Positions 58,460 through 64,000 of a DNA stretch of 64,000 nt are shown here, in pieces. This DNA is from Nocardia vermiculata NBRC 100427 (GTDB taxonomy: Bacteria; Actinomycetota; Actinomycetes; Mycobacteriales; Mycobacteriaceae): assembly GCF_001613265.1 (NCBI RefSeq), contig NZ_BDCA01000015.1, forward strand, positions 1 through 64,000, in the 5' to 3' direction. Positions within the stretch are counted from its first letter, which is position 1. Each line of letters begins with the position of its first letter. Below the pieces are notes generated by a model, which saw only the letters and a list, made by a program, of their open reading frames with translations, searched no databases and was not told where the DNA came from. The position numbers and the translations under genes are program-made.

Positions 58460-59356
58460 ATGATCGTCATGTCCGCCGATTCACCGCCCGACAACGACGC
58501 GACCGGATACCTGGTCCGCACGGTCGCGGAGCGCATCGGCATCCCTACCGCGACACTGCGCAGCTGGAATCAGCGCTACGGAATCGGCCCCTCGCAGCAT
58601 CGCCGCGGGCGGCACCGCCTCTACACCGAGGCCGATATCGCTCGGCTCGAGCAGATGGTCCTGCTCGTGCGCGCCGGATCGAGCCCTGCACGAGCAGCGG
58701 AGACGGTGCGCGGACCACAACCGGTCGAAGGCGACCACACCGCGGTGCTCGACGCGGCTTTCGGCGCCGATACCGCCACCCTGCAGGCCTTGCTGCCGGC
58801 TCATCTGCGCACCTTCGGCGTCATAGACACGTGGGAACGTCTCTGCCGGCCGGTATTCGCCGAGATCGTGCGACGACAGCAGACCGGCGACGGGTGCATC
58901 GACGTCGAGCATCTGCTGTCCTGGTGCATCACGGCCGCACTACACCGCGCGGTCCCGCCCCCGACCGGAATATCCCCTGTCCCGGTGCTACTCGCGTGCA
59001 CGAGCGGCGAAGCGCACTCGCTGCCCCTCGAGGTCCTGCGAGCCGCCTTGGCCGAGTGCGCGATTCCCGCCACCATGCTCGGCCCGGACGTGCCCACCCC
59101 GGCGCTCGGCGATGCCCTGGGACGCAGCGTGGACGCCATCGGCGGCACCGCATCCCGCCCGGCAGTGGTGCTGTGGTCGCAACAGAAAGCCACTGCACTC
59201 CTTGCTGCCGTGGACATGTGCACCGACCGCGGGGCACGAGTGCTGCTGGCCGGACCAGGGTGGCAGCACGTGCCGGTACCCGATTCCGCCGAGTTCGTCG
59301 GCGACCTCCGGTCCGCGTTGTCGAGGCTGCAGACCTCGATCACTCACGAGGGGTAG
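58460..59356 (+). CDS. LitR/CarH-type MerR-family B12-binding light regulator
   Basis: 298 residues: MerR HTH at about 17-55 (LVRTVAERIGIPTATLRSWN), helical bundle, then a cobalamin-binding Rossmann domain. The B12 contacts E150-H151 and the lower-ligand His H186 (SGEAH) are kept, and the H151-H186 spacing of 35 equals that recalled for T. thermophilus CarH (H142-H177). The Trp of the Wx9EH cap is Gln (Q140). It probably represses the lipocalin-photolyase operon in the dark. ATG 58469 is an alternative start. Confidence 0.82.
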   Translation: MIVMSADSPPDNDATGYLVRTVAERIGIPTATLRSWNQRYGIGPSQHRRGRHRLYTEADIARLEQMVLLVRAGSSPARAAETVRGPQPVEGDHTAVLDAAFGADTATLQALLPAHLRTFGVIDTWERLCRPVFAEIVRRQQTGDGCIDVEHLLSWCITAALHRAVPPPTGISPVPVLLACTSGEAHSLPLEVLRAALAECAIPATMLGPDVPTPALGDALGRSVDAIGGTASRPAVVLWSQQKATALLAAVDMCTDRGARVLLAGPGWQHVPVPDSAEFVGDLRSALSRLQTSITHEG

Positions 59357-59358
59357 CT

Positions 59359-59391
59359 CACCACCGGGCTCCCTCGGTGTAGCCCGTGGTG
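59359..59391. terminator. Bidirectional terminator hairpin
   Basis: CACCACCGGGCT pairs with AGCCCGTGGTG with one bulged C and a 10-nt loop, between the convergent litR-like and tetR genes. Confidence 0.65.
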
Positions 59392-59401
59392 AACGGTGGA
59401 T

Positions 59402-60013
59402 TCAGCGGTAGAGCCCGTGCAGTGCCCGACAGGCCGCCTCGATGATCTCCTCCGCGGTCGCCTCGATAGCGCCGTCGAGCCAGGCGGTGACGAGTTCGGC
59501 CATACCACCGATGAACAGCAGACCGGATGTTTCGTCGGCGCCGCGGCTGCGGCCCGAGTCGCCGAGCCAGGTGCGGACCTCGACGGCCGATTCGTGCGCC
59601 AGGTGACGCAGCAATTCGGTACGGCGACGGCGTAATTCGGGAATGGCCACCGATTCCACGATCGCTACCCGGCCCTTGCGCGGATCCTCGACCAGCAGTC
59701 GCACGAACGCGCCGATCGATGCCCGCATGCGCGCTTCCGGATCGTCTCCGGCTTCGGCGGCGGCGTGACGGCTGTTCTCTTCGATCTCGACCGCGATCCC
59801 GTTCAGGACGGCCGCGAGCAAGGCGTCCAGCCCGGGGAAGCTCTCGTAGAAATAGCGTTCACTGAGCCCGGCCTGGACACACACGGCGGTCATCGTCGTC
59901 CGGACCGCCGGATCCGCCCACACTGTGAGCCCCGCTTCGAGCAGGCGGGATCGGCGTTCGGCGACCCGTTCGGCGGCGGTGGCCCCGCGGTAGAGCCCAG
60001 ATTGCACGGCCAT
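59402..60013 (-). CDS. TetR-family regulator
   Basis: A 203-residue protein with TetR HTH TAVCVQAGLSERYFYESFP (about residues 40-58) and an all-helical ligand domain. It is divergent from a P450 gene and a dyad AACC-CAA-GGTT with flanking CAACC/GGTTG symmetry lies between them, so local control is likely. Ligand unknown. The frame continues upstream of 60013 without a ribosome site. Confidence 0.84.
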   Translation of the reverse strand: MAVQSGLYRGATAAERVAERRSRLLEAGLTVWADPAVRTTMTAVCVQAGLSERYFYESFPGLDALLAAVLNGIAVEIEENSRHAAAEAGDDPEARMRASIGAFVRLLVEDPRKGRVAIVESVAIPELRRRRTELLRHLAHESAVEVRTWLGDSGRSRGADETSGLLFIGGMAELVTAWLDGAIEATAEEIIEAACRALHGLYR

Positions 60014-60034
60014 GGGCCCAGCATGCCACAGCGG

Positions 60035-60055
60035 CAACCGAACCCAAGGTTGACA
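60035..60055. promoter_or_regulatory. Candidate P450 promoter and TetR operator
   Basis: CAACC (60035-60039) and GGTTG (60048-60052) plus an inner AACC-CAA-GGTT dyad (60041-60051) overlap a consensus -35 TTGACA (60050-60055) reading towards the P450. A TetR protein bound here would block the -35. Confidence 0.45.
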
Positions 60056-60112
60056 GAGCATCCTTCCTGAATCACTCTGGACGTGAGCGCCATCACAGAG
60101 ACGAGGTATGCG

Positions 60113-61456
60113 ATGACTGCCGACGCCCTGGACGCCAGGCCGATCCCGACCCAACTGCGCGAAGACCGCGGTCTGCCGGTGGTCGGGCAACTGCTGCAAT
60201 ACGCCAAGGATCCACTGGCCCTGTTCCAGCGCGAATGGGATCACTACGGCCCGGTCGCCCCCATGAACTCGCTCGGCCGGAAGGCGGCACTGCTGCTCGG
60301 GCCGGACGCATGCGGTGCGGCACTACTGAACAAGGACGGCGCCCTGGCCAACGAGCCGGCCTGGTCACAACTGGTCGGCCCGTTCTTCCACGGCGGGCTC
60401 ATGCTCATCGACTTCGACGAGCACAAGCGGCATCGGCGGATCCTGCAGCAGGCGTTCACTCGCCCACTGCTGCAGTCCTACACCGAGCGGTTGCATCCGG
60501 CGATCGAGCACAGGGTGGCGCAGTGGGGCGAGAACGAATCCTTCCCCGCCTATTGGAAACTCAAGCAACTCACCCTCGATATCGCCGCCGACCTGTTCAT
60601 GGGCGGAGCCGCGGATACCGGCCCGGCCGAGATGGACCGGGTCAACAAGGCATTCATCGCCTGCGTGCAGGCCGCGGCGGGCATTGTGCGCGGTAACGTG
60701 CCGGGCACCCGCTGGGGCAGGGCCTATCGCGGCCGCCGGGTGCTCGAGGATTTCCTGCGTCACTATCTCCCCGCCAAACGCGCCGAGCCCACCGGCGACA
60801 TCTTCTCGGTGCTGTGCCATATCGAGGACGAGGACGGCGCCCGGTTCAGCGACGACGACGTGGTCAACCACATGATCTTCCTGATGATGGCCGCCCACGA
60901 CACCTCCACCAGCACCACCTCCACGATCCTGCAGTACCTCGGCCAGCATCCGCAGTGGCAGCAGCGTTGCCGCACCGAGTCACTCGCGCTCGGGCCGGCA
61001 CCGTCGATGGCCGAACTCGAGGGACTGGAATCCATCGACCTGGTGATGCGGGAGGCGTTGCGGCTGCGCGCTCCGGTGCCGGTCCTGGTCCGCTACGCGG
61101 TGAAAGACACGGTGATCCAGGGTGTTCGGATTCCGGCCGGCACGGACGTGGTCGTCGGAGTCCAGTTCACCCACCTGATGCCCGAGTACTGGACCGATCC
61201 GCACACCTTCGACCCGGATCGCTTCGGCCCCGAACGTCGCGAGGACAAATCGCATCGCTTCGCCTGGGAGCCGTTCGGCGGGGGCGCGCACAAATGTCTC
61301 GGGATGCATTTCGCCGGGCTGGAGGTGAAGTCGATCATGCATCGGCTGCTCCGCGACTACCACTGGCGAGTGGACCCCGCCTATGTCCCACCGCTGGACT
61401 ACCACTCGCTGCCGTTCCCCAAGGACGGCCTGCCGATCGCCTTCGTCCGCAACTGA
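60113..61456 (+). CDS. Cytochrome P450 (canonical)
   Basis: A 447-residue P450 with an intact set: I-helix MAAHDTSTST, K-helix REALR (ExxR), and haem loop FGGGAHKCLGMHFA. Unlike the two P450s at 42.8 and 46.2 kb this one is catalytically complete. The ATG at 60113 is preferred because GAGG lies 8 nt upstream. It is divergent from a TetR regulator. It oxidises an unknown hydrophobic substrate with ferredoxin-supplied electrons. Confidence 0.9.
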   Translation: MTADALDARPIPTQLREDRGLPVVGQLLQYAKDPLALFQREWDHYGPVAPMNSLGRKAALLLGPDACGAALLNKDGALANEPAWSQLVGPFFHGGLMLIDFDEHKRHRRILQQAFTRPLLQSYTERLHPAIEHRVAQWGENESFPAYWKLKQLTLDIAADLFMGGAADTGPAEMDRVNKAFIACVQAAAGIVRGNVPGTRWGRAYRGRRVLEDFLRHYLPAKRAEPTGDIFSVLCHIEDEDGARFSDDDVVNHMIFLMMAAHDTSTSTTSTILQYLGQHPQWQQRCRTESLALGPAPSMAELEGLESIDLVMREALRLRAPVPVLVRYAVKDTVIQGVRIPAGTDVVVGVQFTHLMPEYWTDPHTFDPDRFGPERREDKSHRFAWEPFGGGAHKCLGMHFAGLEVKSIMHRLLRDYHWRVDPAYVPPLDYHSLPFPKDGLPIAFVRN

Positions 61457-61471
61457 CCTTCGCCGCACCGC

Positions 61472-61511
61472 CCTCTCGCGCCGCCGAAGCGTGGCCCGGC
61501 GGCGCGAGAGG
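61472..61511. terminator. Bidirectional terminator hairpin
   Basis: 15-bp arms CCTCTCGCGCCGCCG and its complement with a 10-nt loop between the convergent P450 and acyl-CoA dehydrogenase genes. Confidence 0.8.
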
Positions 61512-61517
61512 CCGAGA

Positions 61518-63719
61518 CTACTTGCGCGGCAGGCCCATGACCAGGGTCGCGATGGTGTTGAGCTGGATCTCCAGTGTCCCGCCGCCGATCACCCAGCTCG
61601 GGATGTCCAGTTCGTGGTGGACGACCTCGCAGTCCTTTTCGCTCAACGCGGCGGCCGGTCCGATGAGCTCGAGGGCGGCCGCCGCGGCGTCGGTGTGCAA
61701 CATCGAGGCCGCCGCCTTGGAAATACTGGTGGCGGGGCCGATGGCGTGCCCGTCGAGGCGGCGGATCGTTTCCCGCAGGTTCATCGCCGAGATGGCGGCA
61801 CCGCGAGCACTGATCCGCCCCAGCACGCGCAGGGCGTTCTCACGGCTGCCCGCGTATTCGCCCCGTTCGATGATGCCGACGATCCGGGAATTGTGCCCCG
61901 GATCGCGTACGCCACCGATGAACAACCGTTCCTGGGCAAGGGTTTCCAGTGTCAGCGCCCACCCCTGGCCGACTTCGCCCAGGACCATGTCGTCGGAGAC
62001 GAAGGCGTCGTCGAAGAAGACCTCGTTGAATTCTGCATTACCGCTGGACTGGGTGATCGGGCGGACCGTCACCCCCGGGCCGTGCATATCGACCAGGAAC
62101 ATGGTCAGGCCACGATGGCGTTCGGCGTCGGAATCGGTGCGGGCCAGCAGCAGTCCCCAGTCGGACCGGTGTGCCAGCGTGGTCCAGATCTTCTGGCCGT
62201 TGAGCCGCCAGCCGTCGCCGTCACGGGTCGCGTGCAGGCTCAGCGACGCCACGTCCGAGCCCGCTTCGGGTTCGCTCATCAGCTGACACCAGATCTCCTC
62301 ACCGCGCAATGCGGGAGCCGCGACCCGGGCCAGCTGTTCCGGAGTACCGCGCGCCAGCACGATCGGCACCACCCACTGGCCGATTCCCATGGAGGGCTGA
62401 GCCATTCCGTGCTTGTCGTATTCGTCCTGCAGGATCAGCTGTTCCAGCGGACCGGCCTCGATGCCCCACGGCTTCGGCATGGGCGGGGACACCAGTCCCG
62501 AGTCGGCGAGCAGGGTGCGCCGCGGCCCGGTATTGGTGGCGTCGTGGTCCCCGATCTTGCCGGGATGTGGATTGTCCAGTGCGGCGGCACGATCCAGAAT
62601 CTCCGAAACCCAGGTGCGGAAAGAAGTATCGGTTTCCGGCAGTGGCACCGCAAAACTGCGAGGGCCGCCCAGCGCGACCTCACCGAGCCGGCGTTCCCAG
62701 CTCTCGGCACCACCTCCGAGACCGGCCAGGGATATGGCGCGTCGCCAGTACAGGTGCAGATCGTGCTCCCAGGTGAAGCCGATCGCACCGTGCAGGCATA
62801 CCGATTCCACGGCAGCGTGAACGGCATGGCCGAGCGTGGTGATCGCGGCGCCGGCCACGGCGTGGGTGCGCTGGGCGGGATCGTCGGTCAGCCCGCGTAC
62901 CGCGTCCCAAGCCGCCGACGTGGCCAGCTCACTGGTGATCAGCAGCTGTGCACTACGGTGCTGCACCGCCTGGAAGGCCCCGATGGGGCGACCGAATTGC
63001 CTGCGGGCCTTCACATAGTCGGTTGCGGCATCCGAGCACCAGCGGATCACTCCGGCGGCTTCTGCTGCCATCAAGGCGGTGGCGACCGCCTCGGCGTACC
63101 CGGCGTCGATCCCGGCGAGTTCCACACCGGCGGCCGCACGCATCCGGACGACGGCGAGATCACGTCCCAGATCGGATCCGGCACATGCCTGGACCTCGAT
63201 CCCGGGCGCGGCGCGCTCCACCAGGAACCAGCGGGTCCGGTCCTCGTCGCTCGCTGCCACCAGGAACACGTCGGCCGCGGCGGCACCCGGGACCGGGCCG
63301 CTCGCACCGTCGAGTCCGGCCGCCGAGACACCGATGCCGTGTTCCGTGCCCACCGTCGCACCGGTCGTCCCGGCGGCGAAGCGTCGCAACGCATCCCGGG
63401 CCGGTTCCTCGGATCCCGACGAGGCGACGATCGTACTGGTGATCACCGACGGCAGGAGCGGACCGGGCAGCAGGGCTCGTCCGGCTTCGGCGAGCACCAC
63501 CGCGATCTCGTCGAGGGTGCCGCCCTGTCCACCCACCGATTCCGGCAGGTGCACACCCGTCAGTCCCAGGGCGACCAACTCCGTCCAGAAGGTGGGCAGT
63601 TCACCGGCGGCGAGCCGATCGGAGTGTTTACGGGTGTATTCGCGACTGTTGTGACGGTCGGCGAATCCGCTGACGGCCTCCGCCAGCGCCGTCTGATCCG
63701 CGGTCAGGGCAAGGGGCAC
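61518..63719 (-). CDS. Fused double acyl-CoA dehydrogenase (FadE34/ChsE3-like)
   Basis: 733 residues made of two ACAD domains in one chain. The N-terminal half ends with HGAIGFTWEHDLHLYWRR; the C-terminal half has SEPEAGSDVASL, the FAD strand WTTLAHRSDWGLLLAR and the closing GGGTLEIQLNTIATL. This layout and length match mycobacterial FadE34, which desaturates C5 steroid side-chain CoA esters. A perfect KstR motif lies 57 nt upstream, supporting a steroid role. Confidence 0.88.
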   Translation of the reverse strand: MPLALTADQTALAEAVSGFADRHNSREYTRKHSDRLAAGELPTFWTELVALGLTGVHLPESVGGQGGTLDEIAVVLAEAGRALLPGPLLPSVITSTIVASSGSEEPARDALRRFAAGTTGATVGTEHGIGVSAAGLDGASGPVPGAAAADVFLVAASDEDRTRWFLVERAAPGIEVQACAGSDLGRDLAVVRMRAAAGVELAGIDAGYAEAVATALMAAEAAGVIRWCSDAATDYVKARRQFGRPIGAFQAVQHRSAQLLITSELATSAAWDAVRGLTDDPAQRTHAVAGAAITTLGHAVHAAVESVCLHGAIGFTWEHDLHLYWRRAISLAGLGGGAESWERRLGEVALGGPRSFAVPLPETDTSFRTWVSEILDRAAALDNPHPGKIGDHDATNTGPRRTLLADSGLVSPPMPKPWGIEAGPLEQLILQDEYDKHGMAQPSMGIGQWVVPIVLARGTPEQLARVAAPALRGEEIWCQLMSEPEAGSDVASLSLHATRDGDGWRLNGQKIWTTLAHRSDWGLLLARTDSDAERHRGLTMFLVDMHGPGVTVRPITQSSGNAEFNEVFFDDAFVSDDMVLGEVGQGWALTLETLAQERLFIGGVRDPGHNSRIVGIIERGEYAGSRENALRVLGRISARGAAISAMNLRETIRRLDGHAIGPATSISKAAASMLHTDAAAAALELIGPAAALSEKDCEVVHHELDIPSWVIGGGTLEIQLNTIATLVMGLPRK

Positions 63720-63775
63720 GATCTCTCACTCCGCTCGGGTTCGCTGCGTTCCCGGTTCGACCCGGGTACCCCGAT

Positions 63776-63789
63776 TAGAACAGGTTCCA
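63776..63789. promoter_or_regulatory. KstR-type operator before fadE34-like gene
   Basis: TAGAACAGGTTCCA matches TnnAACnnGTTnnA at every defined base, 57 nt upstream of the dehydrogenase start on the minus strand. Confidence 0.75.
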
Positions 63790-63812
63790 TGAGCCCGTGC
63801 GGGGCTATCGGC

Positions 63813-64000
63813 TCAGCCCAGCCGGATCGGCGGCGCGGGCGGGAATTCGACCGGTAGCGAGTCCACCGCCCGGTTGTATCCGCCGACCCGCCACGACAGG
63901 GCTTCCACCGACTGCGTGAGCTGGATTTCCGGGAGCAGATCCAGCAGCTGCTCCAACGCGAAGGCGGCGATCACGAAGGACGGATCCTGTGCCGGGCAGG
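63813..64000 (-). CDS. Cytochrome P450, 3' end only (cut by window edge)
   Basis: The last 61 codons of a P450 on the minus strand, ending with a TGA at 63813. The visible part starts at the haem-ligand Cys (CPAQDPSFVIAAFALEQLL) and closes NRAVDSLPVEFPPAPPIRLG, the same CPAQ/helix-L and C-terminal style as the P450s at 42.8 and 46.2 kb. Helix K is outside the window, so whether it also lacks ExxR cannot be seen. Confidence 0.85.
   Translation of the reverse strand, partial: CPAQDPSFVIAAFALEQLLDLLPEIQLTQSVEALSWRVGGYNRAVDSLPVEFPPAPPIRLG

Overview
The window is about 64 kb of GC-rich actinobacterial chromosome. It most resembles a mycolic-acid-containing genus such as Nocardia. The reasons are high third-position GC, cutinase-like secreted hydrolases, KstR-type boxes of mycobacterial form, several P450s, a latex-clearing (rubber oxygenase) protein and a very large single-chain acyl-CoA carboxylase. 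The genus is inferred from gene content, not proven. No rRNA, tRNA, CRISPR array, insertion sequence or prophage was seen.

Layout. (1) 0-11 kb is an envelope and stress block. It holds three paralogous DUF7144-type four-helix membrane proteins, a PLDc_N/SHOCT protein, an alkyl sulfatase, a HerA-like ATPase, a GAP-family membrane protein, a SulP transporter, a 71-aa protein and an 877-residue LuxR-type (LAL/MalT-like) regulator. Five copies of one palindrome, TCAYCC-N5-GGRTGA, stand before five transcription units here, including all three DUF7144 genes, which suggests an undescribed regulon. (2) 11-19 kb holds a 1822-residue fused carboxylase, a divergent acyl-CoA ligase and a Nudix hydrolase. 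(3) 19-27 kb is an aromatic or steroid-type meta-cleavage lower pathway (IclR, acylating acetaldehyde dehydrogenase, aldolase, hydratase). It converges on an operon of a BCCT transporter, an HsaD-like C-C hydrolase and an HsaA-like monooxygenase; no ring-cleavage dioxygenase is present. (4) 27-33 kb carries an NPPY methyltransferase, a CDGSH protein overlapping a haem-oxygenase-like gene, a flavodoxin-like reductase, an RsbW-like anti-sigma factor, a nitroreductase and a cutinase-like hydrolase. (5) 32.8-36 kb is a redox operon of a small exported protein, ApbE flavinyltransferase, a ferric-reductase-like membrane protein, a NuoF-like flavoprotein and a ferredoxin. (6) 36-38 kb holds the rubber oxygenase Lcp and a divergent TetR regulator with a striking four-half-site operator between them.

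(7) 38-51 kb holds a DUF4185 protein, a VOC protein, a KstR-box thiolase/DUF35 pair, a degenerate elongation-factor-G-like pseudo-GTPase next to a P450 lacking the ExxR arginine, a second such P450 with an acyl-CoA-oxidase-like protein, and several secreted or housekeeping genes. (8) 51-55 kb is a complete aztABCD zinc-import locus with a Zur-like box. (9) 55-60 kb holds an aldo-keto reductase and a light-response set (photolyase, lipocalin, LitR/CarH-type MerR regulator) with tandem 11-bp repeats in the shared promoter. (10) 60-64 kb holds a TetR/P450 pair, a fused FadE34-type acyl-CoA dehydrogenase behind a perfect KstR motif, and the 3' end of another P450 running off the right edge.

Taken together the window mixes steroid, aromatic and polyisoprene catabolism with metal uptake and stress or light responses. 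Several regulator-operator pairs can be read directly from the intergenic DNA.
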